Positions 43,624 through 55,559 of a DNA stretch of 64,000 nt are shown in pieces. The notes beneath the pieces were generated by a model that was not told the origin of the DNA, did no database searches, and was given only the letters and a program-made list of their open reading frames with translations. Source of the stretch: Gigaspora margarita (Eukaryota > Glomeromycota > Glomeromycetes > Diversisporales > Gigasporaceae). The stretch is from NCBI GenBank assembly GCA_009809945.1, contig WTPW01000089.1, forward strand, positions 545,843-609,842, in the 5' to 3' direction. The first letter of the stretch is position 1. Every line of letters begins with the position of its first letter. The translations under genes and the position numbers were made by a program.

Positions 43624-44766
43624 TTGATCTCATATAAATTACAGTAATAGATCTTGTCTAAACCGTGTTATGGATAATCCCTAACTTTAAATATCGATAT
43701 TGATTTTTAATATTTAAGATAAAAATAGAATTGTGCATATCTAGACACAATGTTTGCAATTTGCTATCTGATTAACCAACCAGCATTAGTTATAATTCTT
43801 GTCAATTTGTTTACATTAAAAGTTACAATGGTTACGGCTAATTTCCAAAGTCTATTTTTCTGAAATACCATTCTACCGAAGTCGTAATGCTGGCAATCCA
43901 TTTTACTAACAAGACATAAATAGACCACGTCATTTCACCGACATCTTGTTTCACCGCCGAGTTTTTTTAAAAATTGCCCTAATAACAATGACCGGAATTA
44001 ACTTGTCAGTGAAATGAATGTCGATGAAATAAACTATCGGTGAACTAAGTTGTCGGTGAAATGATTGTCAACTAAATGAAAGGATCCCAAAATGTGTCTC
44101 GTCGGGAAAAGGGATCGGAATTATGGAATCAAAGAAATAGCATTTAGGGAAGGTGGACTTCGGGAAAGTGAGCAACAACGAGCTATAATAGGATAATATT
44201 AAAGCGATTTTCCAAGTCTGTTTAGGATTGTTATTAAATTGGAGCAAAAAAATTGTATGATTAACTTTAAATGTAAATTATTATGTGTAATTATGCATTC
44301 GTCAATGCTAACAGTCACATGATTTTCACGCAGATCACTGGGGTAAAATTTTTCATAGTAAATTGTAACGGTAGGTCCTTTTCAAACGGCATTTTCAGGG
44401 GCTACTCAAAAGAAAATCGCACTCACAAGACTAGGTGCGACAGTTTAGCTACACAAATACTTTCTTGCTTTTTAGGTTTGAACAAGAAAACAATAAACCT
44501 GAAAAGAATTATACCTTCAAAAATAGTCTTTTGTTTCATTTTTTGTAGCATATGCTTCAATGTGATAGAACCTTCTTTCTTTGAAACTTTTTAGCAAAAA
44601 CTAATGTACCAGACTGAGATCATAAATTTCTAGAAATAATAGAATGAACCACAATTCTTTTTAAATATAGCTTGCAAGAATATATAAACTTTGCACTTTG
44701 TAATCATTTGTAGTCTTATTTTAAGCTTATACAGTTCGAGTATTAAAATTTTTTTTAAAAAAGGTA
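43624..44766. other. Gene-free; GTCGGTGAAATGA motif cluster
   Basis: 43930-44080 holds inverted and direct copies of (G)TCGGTGAAATGA / TCATTTCACCGAC spaced ~20 bp. A 103-codon frame at 44283 has no family features, and I do not accept it as a gene. CpG falls away after about 44.4 kb. Confidence 0.45.
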
Positions 44767-44932
44767 CAATCATTCCACATTAATATCAACCCCATTAATA
44801 TCAACCTAAGCCATAAAATGAATTTTTATAAATTTTTATATATTAAAATTTCCTCATATATATCAACTTTAATATAATTCCTTTGTTAATATCACTATTT
44901 TCATATAGGTTGATATAAATGAGAGTAGACTG
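44767..44932. mobile_element. 166-bp pogo-like MITE, TA target
   Basis: TA flanks (44765-44766, 44933-44934). Ends CA(A/G)TC followed by CATT(A/T)ATATCAACC on both strands; AATATCAACC is repeated inside. Same architecture as 52752-52923. Confidence 0.75.
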
Positions 44933-46355
44933 TATATAGTATAATTTTTTTTTGATAAAAGTTTTTAATTGTACAAGTAACTGATAAGTAACAATTAAAA
45001 TTTTATAATAGGAGGTTTCAAAATTTGCATTTCAAAAAGTAGGATTATACTACAAATATATTGTGTTTACATTATATTAATTGTATTAATTCATATAAAA
45101 AAAAGGTAAATTTTTGAATTTTAATTTTAAATAAGTCTTTTTTATTTTTTTATTATTAATTTCTTAATATGGAATAATACTATTTTTTTGCTCATGAAAT
45201 CTTTAATCAAATATTAAAAACATTTATTTATCAAAGAAAAAAAATTCTTTAATAGATCAAAACAAATATAATTAATATTTAACTGCACTTAAAATCCAAG
45301 TGATTCACATAACCAAAATTTAAATATTGGACAATTATAGCAAAAATTGCAATTAATTAATTAATTGTAGGTGCATTACTATCAATTAATTGAGTCCAAA
45401 ATAATATTTAATGACCAAAAAAAGCCAATACAGTGAGTTTGCAAAGTGGATTTGCCAATGCTTTTTCTTTTTAGCCCAAGATTGTTACAAGATATGGTGA
45501 AACCAATGTGGTATTCTTATAAAGTGCACTAGCCAATGCCTTTCCTTCTTCTAATTCTTATTTTTAGATAATAAAACAAAACTGCTGTAAAAGCAAAAAT
45601 GATAATTTTTTGTTGTAAAATATTATAAATTTGTGGTAAAATAAGGTAAAATTTTGTGCTTTTTTGTGGATCAATTTGATATAATTTTGAGCAATTTTGT
45701 GGTAATATAAAAAAATTTTTTGATTTGTTGTAGATCTATTTGAAGCAATCTTGTGAGTTAATTCAAACTTTGTAAAATTTTATAATAGCAGATAAATTTT
45801 TTTATTTGTACTATAAAAAGTTCTATATAAAAATATAAAAAAAATTATTGCTATATAAAATATATAAAAAACCCTAAAGTTCTATGTTTAACTAAAATAT
45901 CACAATAATTACAATAAAATAATTCATTATTAGCATGAAATATACTCTTATATTCTTAAACCCATGTATGAACAGTAAGTATATTGGATTTTTGGTATCT
46001 AATAAAAGATATTCTTACAAAAAATAATTTGTTTATGATGCTAATATAAACTTTTGTTTAATAAAAAAATTAAACAATAGTAGACATTCTAATCCAATAT
46101 TACTGTTGAAAAAGACCCAAAAAAATTAATTTGATATTTCTAATAAATCTAGAAAGTTATTTGCAAGCATTTCTATTCTTACAAAGTTTATTTGTTATTG
46201 CTATTTTACCTTCTTATCCAAGAATATAGTTTAATTCAAAGATTCAAAAAACCAAGGTATTACAGTATTTTTAAAGTGCCCATTTCTAGAAAAATAGTCT
46301 ATAAATAAATGATAGTAAATGAAAAAAAGCAAATTATATAAAAAATATCAAATTA
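44933..46355. other. AT-rich gene-free DNA
   Basis: 1.4 kb without gene or recognised element; nearly free of CpG. Confidence 0.5.
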
Positions 46356-46370
46356 ATATAATTTATCTAT

Positions 46371-46989
46371 AAGACCTCGGGGCCAATAGCATAGCGGTTA
46401 TGCTCTGAGGTTACAAATTGAAAGATTGCCAGTTCAAGTCCTGTGGATGGCGAATGCGAATTTTAATAATTGGTGTAACAAACTTTGCAGGGCAGAACTT
46501 GTTGGTTTGGATCGACGATTTGGGTAACCGAAGTCACGAGACGTAGTGAAGATCATGTAATGAACTCCTGGCGGCGTTTTCCGACGGACCTTGGCCAGTT
46601 GCGGTTAAGTGGTACGGAAAGTCCGGGTTAAAACTGGACAAGAAGACTAAGAAGGACTTACGTCCTACCTAGCCAACTCTAGGCCGCGGATAAAGTAGTC
46701 TGAGTCGAACATTCTTGAATGAGTTGGGGCCCCACAAATATCTACATATATATGTAGTGAGTCNGGTAGTAATAGGAGGACCGTGAACCAGAGGGTTTAA
46801 ATAGGCAACTTCCGTAGTTGGGTTGTAGGTATGGCAGCTAGTGTGGAACCTTTGGGCGGACCACTTAAATTAGGCACCAAAAGTGCACGTGTGGCTAGTT
46901 GTATTCTCATTCATGTAACAAATATTACGTCTTTAATAACTTAATAAAGAATCAAGACAAGGTCTTGGTTGTAAAACGGAAAAAAAAAT
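46371..46989 (+). mobile_element. Young tRNA-derived SINE, complete
   Basis: Perfect 15-bp target duplication ATATAATTTATCTAT (46356-46370, 46990-47004). Head AAGACCTCGGGGCCAATAGC, A box TAGCATAGCGG and B box AGTTCAAGTCC give the two pol III promoter boxes. The ~540 bp body is G/C- and CpG-rich, unlike the surroundings. The last ~190 bp (GGTATGGCAGCTAGTGTGG...GTGTGGCTAGTTGT) is shared with retroposon RA. It ends in an A run (46980-46988). Position 46764 is an unresolved base (n). No reading frame; needs a LINE for movement. Confidence 0.92.
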
Positions 46990-47274
46990 ATATAATTTAT
47001 CTATTTATGAAATAGTATTTTCTAATATTTATTGTTATTTTCATAATATGGCAGCTTTTTATAGATTCATTTTGGCAAAAGCTTTTACTTTGGCACATCT
47101 AGCTATCTACTTTTTATACTAGATATTTGCAAAATAAAAAAAAATCAAGTGAAAAAAAAAAACAAAATAATTGTATACTTTTGAAGCCATAATACTTTAT
47201 ATAAAATAGCATATTTTTATATTTTTTATATTTTTTGATTTATTTATTTATTTTTTGGTTTTAAATTGCCTGCT

Positions 47275-47400
47275 TTGGGCCTAGGTTTATTCAGTTTATA
47301 TATTGGAAATTACACTTGAATGAAAGTACAACTAGCCATATATACACTTTTGGTATTTAATTTAAGTAGTCTGCCTGAAGGTTCTACATTATATCACAAA
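47275..47400 (-). mobile_element. 5'-truncated SINE/RA tail
   Basis: The complement contains GTAGAACCTTCAGGCAGACT, ACTTAAATTAAATACCAAAA and GTATATATGGCTAGTTGTAC, matching the shared 3' tail of 46371-46989 and RA copies. The rest of the element is absent, as in truncated retrotransposition. Confidence 0.65.
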
Positions 47401-47446
47401 ATATTTTAAGTAGCTATATATCAATATATAATGTATAATTATTTTA

Positions 47447-48383
47447 GGGAATTGCTATTTCCACCATAGTTACACAAGTTTTTCTATTTTTAGAATTAAA
47501 ATAATATATCTAATTCTACTTCTAACTTTAATCCTAACCCTAACCCTAGTACTAAAAATTAATAAGTAAACCTTCTTTGGCTTCTAATTTAAAGTTGTAG
47601 AGCTCATTTCCCTGATTATAATGGTAGTTAAATCATCAAAATCGGCCCAGTGGATCCCACGATACTTGGGATCAAAGAAGAGAACATAAGGATCGGCAAA
47701 TTCACTGTTATACAAAGCTAGAAAAGGCTATCAAACGAAAAATCATGATTTTCGCAGAATTTTATTATAATAATTGGCTTTGGGCTCTTAAGTAAAGTTA
47801 TTCTTTGACTCAAAAAAAATGCTAGTTTCTTAAGACGTAATTTATTATTTTCTTAATAAAATTTTTCATTACGATAAAAAAACGTTTCAAAACGTATGTA
47901 AAGAAAACAAATCAAAGTTAGAAAAAAGCTGTTCAATGAAAAATCGTGATTTGCGCAGAATTTTATTATCACAATTGACTTGGCTCTTAAGTAAACTTGT
48001 TTTTTGGCTCAAAAAAATGCTAGTTTCTTAAGACAAGTTTTATTATTTTCTTAGTAAAATTTTTCACTACAATAAAAAACGTTTCAAAACGTATATAAAG
48101 AAAATGAATAGTTTGTGTAACAGTGAATTTGCCAATCCTTATGTTCTCTTCTTTGATCCCAAGTATCTTGGGATCCACTGGGCCGATTTTGATGATTTAA
48201 CTACCATTAGAATCAGAAAAATGAGCTCTACAACTTTTAATCAGAAGCCAAAGAAAGTTTACTTATTAGTTTTTAGTACTAGGTTTAGGGTTAGGATTAA
48301 AGTTAGAAATAGAATTAGATATATTATTTTAATTCTAAAAATAGAAAATCTTGTGTAACCATGGTGGAAATAGCAAAATACCC
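47447..48383. mobile_element. hAT-like foldback element, ~270-bp arms
   Basis: Perfect 8-bp target duplication TTATTTTA (47439-47446, 48384-48391). Arms of ~270 bp (GGGAATTGCTATTTCCACCA...CAAATTCACTGTTA) differ at only a few per cent of sites. The centre holds two direct repeats of ~195 bp (about 47700-47895 and 47897-48093: GCAGAATTTTATTAT, CTCTTAAGTAAA, AATGCTAGTTTCTTAAGAC, CGTTTCAAAACGTAT). The 84-codon frame at 48104 lies across an arm and is not evidence of a gene. Confidence 0.88.
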
Positions 48384-48633
48384 TTATTTTATATTGATTA
48401 AAATTAAACATTATATATTAATTAACTTGTTATAAATTGATATATATCTATAATTGATAAATATTATAACTAAAATATAAATTGTTATACATTTGCTAAT
48501 CAATTATTATCGTATTCATTAGTAGTTTTGAAATGTTTCAAAATATAGTATTAAAATTTTTAGCAAGATTGGAAAACATTTTATTATTTAGTTTTTAATT
48601 TTTATATTCAACAAAAAAATTAAAATTTTTTTT

Positions 48634-49559
48634 TTTTTTTTAGTATTTTCTACCAGTTGATTTAGATTTAGAGATTTTACTGCCAATGGCATATACTGTT
48701 TTTATTAACCGTAGCTCCCTTATATGCATAACCTGCATACTGTCTAACCCAGAAATGCTCCAGAGGTGCAGGTCCCACATCTTTGTCTTTTTAGTACCCC
48801 TAGTTTTTAGATAATATCTGCTATAGCTTTACCTATATATTTGCAGTCAGGGCGAACCATTAAACTGCTACTATTACTTTGCCCTTATGAAGTTCCCAGA
48901 CCCCAGTACTCTATTCCTTCATCTTCATGAGTATACTCCAGTAATTCACAAAACTCCTAATCCAGATACCCAGAAAGATTGGTTAGGGGAGTGACAAAAA
49001 TCAGGTGATTTTTTAAGGAGGGGGTAAAAATGTTGAAATTATATATAGGAACCTGATCAAATTTATATTAAGGAGGGGAGAGGAGGGTAGGCCTCTAATA
49101 AAAAATAATCAGGTGATTAATGACACAGCCCTTAGCCAGGCTTTAGAATGCCTTTATGGTCACCCTTTCCTTGGTTCATGCTTTTGTAACACATGACCTT
49201 TTTTTCCAGTACAGCTCTAGCGGTCTGGTTGGTGAGAACCTATACCCAAAAGTTCTAACATCAGATTTCCTGGAACCCAATCCAAATCCATTTTATAATA
49301 CTGTCGAAAGTTTGGCTTCTTCACTCAGGTCTTGTCAAACGAGTTCTGATCTTCAGGTTCTCAGGCATTACACGATCCTATTTCTAGGATCTCCCATTTC
49401 AATGATATAACCCAAGTTACAGATCTTTGCATGATCCAGTCTATCGACAAAGATCAGTTCAGTAATTTTAATTTTTGAACCAGCGCCAAGTAGGATTCGA
49501 ACTCACAACCTGCTGCTTGGAGGTGACAACTTAACCACTATCCTAAGTTGCCACACCCT
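48634..49559 (-). mobile_element. tRNA-headed retroposon RA, copy 3
   Basis: On the minus strand from 49558: GGTGTGGCAACTTAGGATAG, TGGTTAAGTTGTCACCTCCA, B box GAGTTCGAATCC; the best preserved RA head. The body (GAACCTGAAGATCAGAACTC; AAAAAAAGGTCATGTGTTAC; GAACCAAGGAAAGGG) aligns with 6042-7076. It ends with an A run (plus T run at ~48620-48634). Flanked by AATTAAAATTTTTT-type repeats (48619-48632, 49560-49573), partly hidden by the T run. Contains an insertion at 48985-49125. Confidence 0.75.
48985..49125. mobile_element. Small MITE inside RA copy 3
   Basis: Inverted ends AGTGACAAAAATCAGGTGAT and ATCAGGTGATTAATGACAC; interrupts the alignment of RA copy 3 with copy 1. Related sequence at 1825-1905. 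Confidence 0.45.
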
Positions 49560-49574
49560 AATTAAAATTTTTTA

Positions 49575-50134
49575 AAAAATATATTTAATAAATATAAAAA
49601 TTATAAGTTAAATAATAAGAAGTTTTTAAATTTTAATAACAATTTTGAAATATGTATATTTTAATCTAACAATAATTATCAATTTACATAGTAAGGAAAG
49701 TGTAGTTTATTATATAATTTCAAGAGAGAGAAAGGAAAGTTAGCAGTCTATCATGTCTATATATTATATCTATGAATTATTATTGGCTGCTAATTTGATC
49801 ATAGGGGGGAAGGAGATATAACCCTCTAATAAAATAATATAATAAATAGCACTTTTCTAAAATCTAGACTTAATATGTAGCAACTATCTACAATTAACAA
49901 AAATTGATTTTATATAAAAATAAACTATTCCAATTTTTTGTATAAATTTTTGTCCAAACAGATAGTCTATTTTTAGAAAAATATAGCAAATAGTAATTAC
50001 AAACTTTAGATTATATAAGTTATAATTTTGAAATTTAATAGCTAGTAAAATTTTACAAAAATTTGATTTTTTTTTAATTTAGTAATTAGAATATTAATTA
50101 AGAATTATTACTTTTTATATAAGAAGAAAGGGTA
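49575..50134. other. AT-rich DNA with eroded M1 MITE
   Basis: 49640-49985 shows an M1-like interior and end (ATAAAAATAAACTATTCC, GATAGTCTATTTTTAGAAAA) with most CG sites lost. Confidence 0.45.
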
Positions 50135-51000
50135 CTACTATAAATATTTGACCCCCAGTAACTTCCTAGAGTTAATTTGTAATGCTTAAAATTTTTAGTG
50201 CATAAAAAGTTTCACAGATATAGATCATTCATATTTTTTGTAACCAATAAACCTCTATATCAGAATATCATATGATTATAAAGTTTATACATTTTTACAT
50301 ATAGTAATTACCTCCAAATTTTTAAATAAAAATATCTTCACATCAATATGATCAATTTTAATATTTGATAGCTCTTTTAATTCTACATATATATAGAATT
50401 AAAAAGAGCCATCGAGTATTAAAATTATGTTGATGCTAAAATATTTTTATTTAAAATTTAGTTAATTATTGATATTGAAAAGGTAATAAAATAAAAATTT
50501 TTAAAAAATTTAAATGCATATATTTTAATAATCATGAGATCAATTTTAAAATTTAAGGGTTCTTTTACATTCTATATGCATGTAGAATTCAAAAAAGCCT
50601 TTAAACATTAAAATTGATCACAAAATTATTATCAAATATTTTTATTTAAATTTTGTTAGAATCAAATAATTATTTAATAATATTTTGAGACCAGCCTAGC
50701 CCATATCAATGTTTGAGGCCTCTTTTGAATTCTACAAAACTATAGAAATCAAAAGAGTCCTTAAACATTGAGATTGACTATATCATTTTCAGAAAATTTT
50801 ATTCATTTAAAAAAAAAAAGTGGGCTATGATATATGTTCGTAATAAGTATGGCAATTTTTATTATAGGTGCCCAACACAAATGTTTTATTCTACAAAAAG
50901 TATGAATAATCAGCTTTTATGATATTCTTTTGCTAAAAAAAAATTCAAATTGCTTCAAATTTTCTATAAAAAGTTACCTGGAGTCAGATATTTATAGCAG
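50135..51000. mobile_element. Foldback element carrying three internal hairpins
   Basis: Inverted ends CTACTATAAATATTTGACCC then AGTAACTT (left) and complement CCTGCTATAAATATCTGACT then AGGTAACTT (right). Inside are three similar hairpins at about 50340-50440, 50530-50625 and 50690-50790. Each has arms like TTTGATAGCTCTTTTAATTC / GAATTAAAAAGAGCC and is separated from the next by AAATATTTTTATTTAAA. No reading frame. Confidence 0.75.
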
Positions 51001-51002
51001 GT

Positions 51003-51370
51003 ATAATAAAGAGATATATTATGATAAATTAGGATATCTTATATTTCTATAACTAGAATCAAATAAAATTTATATTATTTGATTCCTATTAATAAGAGGA
51101 ATCAAATAATATAAATTTTATCTAATTTTGATTACTGAAATACAAGATATTTTAATTTGTCAAAATATCTCTATTTATAATATTAAATACAAAAGAATAT
51201 TGTGATGAATTAAGAATATTTTGTGTTCTCATGATCAGAATAATAAAATTAATATTATTTAATTTTTTTCATTAAAAGAAATCAAATAGTATAAATTTTA
51301 TCTAATTCTAATTATAGAAATACAAGATATTCTTGATTTGCTATAATACCTCACAGTTAATTTTTTGTTA
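51003..51370. mobile_element. Double-hairpin foldback family P, CpG-lost copy
   Basis: Two successive hairpins (about 51008-51180, 51195-51352), each with AATCAAATAATATAAATTTT-type arms around a short centre (TCCTATTAATAAGAGGA). Same design as 60594-61175, where the arms read GTGACGAATT against ATGATAAATT / GTGATGAATT here. Confidence 0.7.
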
Positions 51371-52525
51371 CTTTTTATAAAATTATCATTCAGTATTCAA
51401 AACTGAATAATTTTTGGTATCATTTGACTCAGTTCAATAAAACAACAAATAATATCAAAATTATATAACTTTGATTATATTATTATATAATATAATTAAA
51501 AATATTTTAATCTTATTATAATAAGAACCTAAAGAACTCTAATATAACTTAGATATACTACTAAAAAAGAAAATTTTGTATAGAAATTTATCAAATATTG
51601 CAATTTTATATAGCTAATAGTCTATTTTATATATCTATTTGGCTAAAATTATACAAACTATATACAAACTCAGATCTAAGTTATATCAAAGTTTGTTAGG
51701 GTCCTGTTATAATACTCCCTTTACTCTTATATTTTGATAGTAAAAAATATTTAATACTAGTATATTTTTAATATTCTAAGTAAATTGTATAATTTTTTTA
51801 ACTATTGGAATCATATAATTTGAGATAATTATATTTATTTTGTATAGACTAGTCTGAGTTTATTAAAAATTTTTAATATAATTAAATAATTATTTTATAT
51901 ATATAAATTTGCTAAAAAAGATTTTTTAATATTCTAATTTTTTTAATACTATTTTTTTTTTTATTTCAAAGTGTTTATTTAGATATAGGATTTATTTAAC
52001 TGGTCTGTTCAAAAGTTCTATGCTAGTATATTTGCAACCCAACATGAATTAAAACTCCAGACATCTTTCATATAGAACATATATTTTTTAGCAAATTAGT
52101 TAAAATTTATACCAAGGTTCAAATTCAAAATTTGGCAAATTGGTATTAATTTAAATAAAGGTTACATTTTTGAGTTTTGGTAAAACATTTAAAATTTTGT
52201 ATTGTTATATTTAATATTTTGTCGATTTATCCTTTTTTGGAGAGGATTGCTTAATAAAAATATTTATTTATTGATTTTTTTAAATGGCAAAAATAAAGTA
52301 GCAAGTGTGACCCTCATATGATCAACTAATCATATTCATAATTAGTAATTGTATATAAAACTTTTTTCATTAATTAAATATTTTTTTATTGTTGTTGTTT
52401 CACTTTTGCTTTACTTTTCTACTTACAATAATTTTTTTTTTAGCTTGTTGTCTTTTGGATTTGGTTTCATATTGGTATCATTATTGGTATTATCATAGTA
52501 TCGTAGTTTTTTGAGGTTCTGTAAG
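51371..52525. other. AT-rich gene-free DNA
   Basis: No gene. 52040-52095 is a short piece of family F (CATCTTTCATATAGAACAT). Confidence 0.5.
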
Positions 52526-52655
52526 GGTACTGACATTATTAAATAATATTTTAGAGAGTGGGAGGTCAACCAAAACCTTACCTTATATATAAAAATTATA
52601 GCCAATCAAATTTAGCTAAATATATTACCTAGGAGTAGGGGGTAAACCTCTATAG

Positions 52656-53087
52656 TAGAGTGACTAGCACAGTTAAACAATTTGGCATGCCACTAGCATG
52701 TCACAATATATTTTATATAAATATTAGCAAAATATTTATTGTATATTATTACAGTCAACCTCTATATATACACACTCTATAAATATATACCTTCTATAAT
52801 TGCATCGTATATTTCAGTCCCAACTAATAATAACAATTATAATATTGCTCTTTATAAATACACACCCTCTACAAATACATATTTATGATCAGTCCCAAGA
52901 GGTGTATATATAGAGTTTGACTGTACTTTACTTTTTGTTAGCCAATTAAATTATTTAAATAAGTTTAAAATGTAATTTTACTAATAATGGCATGCCTAAT
53001 AGGTTTTAAAAATTTGGCATGCCATGGATATGGCATGACCTAGCATGCCACAATGGCATGCCCAAGGGTGGCATACCAGTCACCCTA
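52656..53087. mobile_element. hAT MITE with GGCATGCC repeats
   Basis: Perfect 8-bp target duplication CTCTATAG (52648-52655, 53088-53095). Ends TAGAGTGACTAG and CCAGTCACCCTA. TGGCATGCCA-type palindromes recur near both ends. Contains another MITE at 52752-52923. Confidence 0.85.
52752..52923. mobile_element. 172-bp pogo/Tigger-like MITE
   Basis: TA flanks (52750-52751, 52924-52925). Ends CAGTCAACCTCTATATATAC and complement CAGTCAAACTCTATATATAC. Innermost of a three-level nest. Confidence 0.85.
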
Positions 53088-53126
53088 CTCTATAGTAAAT
53101 GGATATTAGGTAATAAATATTAGCGC

Positions 53127-53519
53127 TCTAACTAACAAATTGCCAATAAAGCAACTCCAATAAGGTTTTTTTATAATTAAGGCTGCACACATAAATAAAA
53201 TTGTTCTCATAACCTGGCCAGTAGATTTTTTTAAAAAAAATCAAATGTTATTTTATATTAAATTAGTGATGCAACCCTTATATAATCATATGATTGGGCA
53301 ATCATTTTTAAAATTGATGATCAAAATCACTACTTCTAAGATATGTAGTTTTTTTATTATTTGTATTTTTTTTTTTTTTTGAACTTATACTTTTTTTTTT
53401 TGAGATTTGTTTTCTAGAAAAACTTAGTGGAAATAGGAGAAGCGCTAATGGGATGAAATTTTTTTTAAGTTACTGCCCAACTTCTAGTACCTTATTGGTA
53501 AGCACTTTTTTTTAATCTT
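53127..53519. other. T-rich gene-free DNA
   Basis: T-rich lead-in to the minisatellite; no feature recognised. Confidence 0.4.
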
Positions 53520-54610
53520 TTGCCATTTTTTATAGATTTTTACTAATTTTTGGAATTGGTAAACTTTTAATAATTTGTTGGTGAACTTCTTTATGAACTT
53601 TTCTTTGCACTTTTGGAAACTTTCTTATAGCTTTCAGCAACGTTTTTGGAATTTTTTGATGAACTCTTGTGGACTTTTGGCATTTTTTGTTGAATTCTCT
53701 TGAAAACCTTTAGCATTTTCTAGTAAATTCTTGTGAATTTTTGGCATTTTTTAGTGAGTTCTCTTGGGACATTTGGTATTTTTTGGTAAATAACTCTTTT
53801 GGTTTGTTTGGTAATTTCTTTTGAAAACTTTTGTATTTTCTGATAAAATTTTCTTGTAGACTTTTGACATTTTTTATTGAAATCTTTTTGTAAACTTTCG
53901 GCATGTTTTAGTGAATTCTTTTGGAACTTTTGGTAAACTTTTCTTGTGTTTTGCTATTTTTTGGTGAACTTTTCTTGGGGCTTTTAGTATTTTTTAGTGA
54001 TCTCTTTTTGTAGGCTTTTAGCATTTTTGGAAAACTTTTTTTAGAACTTTAGACATTTGTTTGATAAATTTTTGTGGACTTTTGGTATTTTTTGGTACCC
54101 CTTTTTTGTAGTCTTTTAGCATTTTTGGTAAACTTTCTTGTGGACTTTTGGTATTTGGTGAACTTTTCTTGTGACTTTTAGTATTTTTTGGTAATTTTTT
54201 TTATACTTTCAGTATTTCTTGGTGAGCTTTTCTTGGAACTTCAATATTTGTTTGGTAAATTCTTTTTGTGAACTTTTGGTATTTTTGGTGAACTCTTCTT
54301 GTGGACTTTTAGTATTTATATAGTGAATTTTCTTGAAACTTCTAGCATTTGTTTGATGACCTTTTTTTGTGAAGTATCAGCATTTTTTGGTAAATAATTC
54401 TCTTAGAACCTTTAGTATTTTTTGGTGAACTTTTATAGACTTTTGGCATTTTTTGGTAAACTTTTCTTGTGTAATTTTGATATTTTTTAATTAACTCTTG
54501 TAGACTTTTAGCATTTTTTAGTGAATTCTTCTAGGATTTTTGGTGAATTTTTTTATTTTTTAGAAAATTCTCTTTGGTGAATTCTCTTGAACTTTTGGCT
54601 TTTTTGATAA
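53520..54610 (+). repeat. Degenerate ~40-bp minisatellite, ~1.1 kb
   Basis: About 25 units of the form TTTTTTGGTGAACTTTTCTTG, then TGGACTTTTGGCATT, with unit length near 36-45 bp and much variation. Frames through it on either strand are repeat by-products. Confidence 0.85.
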
Positions 54611-54719
54611 ATTATGTAAAAATTTTTTTCTTATAAAAAATTTTTTTAATTCGATATATAAAATATATATTTAAAAATTTTATATAATATTTTTTATACT
54701 TTTACATGCTCTTCTTTTT

Positions 54720-54895
54720 TCAAGGTTTTGAATTCTTTTGTTAGGTTTAGAAGTAGGTGTTTTTTACATTTTTGCAGATCTTGAATTCTTTATTAGTTTT
54801 AGAATTAGATATTTTATACTATTGTTATTCTGTTATAGATTCAGAATTTTATTTATTTATTTTTTTTTAATCATATTTTTTTTGATATCATAGTT
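54720..54895 (+). repeat. Dispersed repeat family M, copy 1
   Basis: GAATTCTTTTGTTAGGTTTA, GTATTTTTTACA/TACTATTGTTATTCTGTTA and GATTCAGAATTTT match 58260-58432. The element class is unknown. Confidence 0.6.
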
Positions 54896-54909
54896 ATTTT
54901 GATCGAACA

Positions 54910-55130
54910 CATCAGGAAATTTTTTATATAGATAAACATCGATATATAACAATTAATTGATATATATATCGATTAAAAATTAATGATACATATCAATAAA
55001 TTAGTTATATATTGATATATATCTATAACCAATATATAGTGTAAATAAATATAAATCGCTATATACCTATTAATCGATTTTTATTGTATTTATTGAAACT
55101 AATATATAGTGATACTATAGCGATTAATGA
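54910..55130. repeat. ATCGATATATAT motif cluster, left
   Basis: Many variants of AT(C)GATATATATC and TAATCGATT on both strands; a matching cluster lies at 57110-57315 on the other side of the arrays, and a single one at 12090-12140. They may be subterminal repeats bracketing one larger element (~54.9-57.3 kb). Confidence 0.55.
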
Positions 55131-55559
55131 ATATTAATCTTGCTTCCTTGTGTTCTGATGTATCTCATATTACCAGTTATATAATATACCAGATCCAGAT
55201 TTTTATTTTTTTTATTTTGATTCTCGATCTATATTTTTCTATTTTAACTATTTTTATTTTGATTTTATATTTTTTTTCGATTTTTTTGATTTATTTTATT
55301 TTTTTTATTTATTTATTTTTTTTTGTAATTATTTCATTTTATATTTATTTTTTTTTGTATTATTTCATTTTATATTTATTTTTTTTTTTTTTATTTTGTT
55401 TTATATTATTTTTTTTTTTGTATTTAGTTTTAGGTATGTCAACTTGTGTTTACAAATATTTCTTTTTTCTATTTGTATTCGAATCTTTTTCTTTCATGCT
55501 TAGCTAGTGTATTAAAGCAATACCAGTAATGGAGATCTACAGTAGAAGCTAAAACTGAT

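Larger units (their letters stand above)
52526..53126. mobile_element. MITE family G, copy 2, split
   Basis: Left part 52526-52655 and right part 53088-53126 together match 5514-5669 (TAATATTTTAGAGAG, AAAACCTTA, TATAGTAAATGGATATTAGG). A hAT MITE is inserted between them. Confidence 0.7.

Noticed and set aside
44283-44594. 103-codon plus-strand frame
   Set aside because: Low-complexity F/I/C/N-rich translation with no domain, promoter or repeat in relatives visible here; length is within chance for this composition.
46371-46460. Functional tRNA gene
   Set aside because: A and B boxes are present, but the cloverleaf arms do not pair properly and the sequence runs into a SINE body with target duplications.
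48104-48358. 84-codon frame
   Set aside because: Lies across one arm of the hAT-like foldback; the complementary arm gives no matching protein.
53710-53904. 64-codon lysine-rich frame
   Set aside because: Arises from the complement of the 53520-54610 minisatellite.
55127-55507. 126-codon hydrophobic frame resembling a membrane protein
   Set aside because: Translation of T-rich low-complexity DNA; F/I/L/Y only, no conserved residues.
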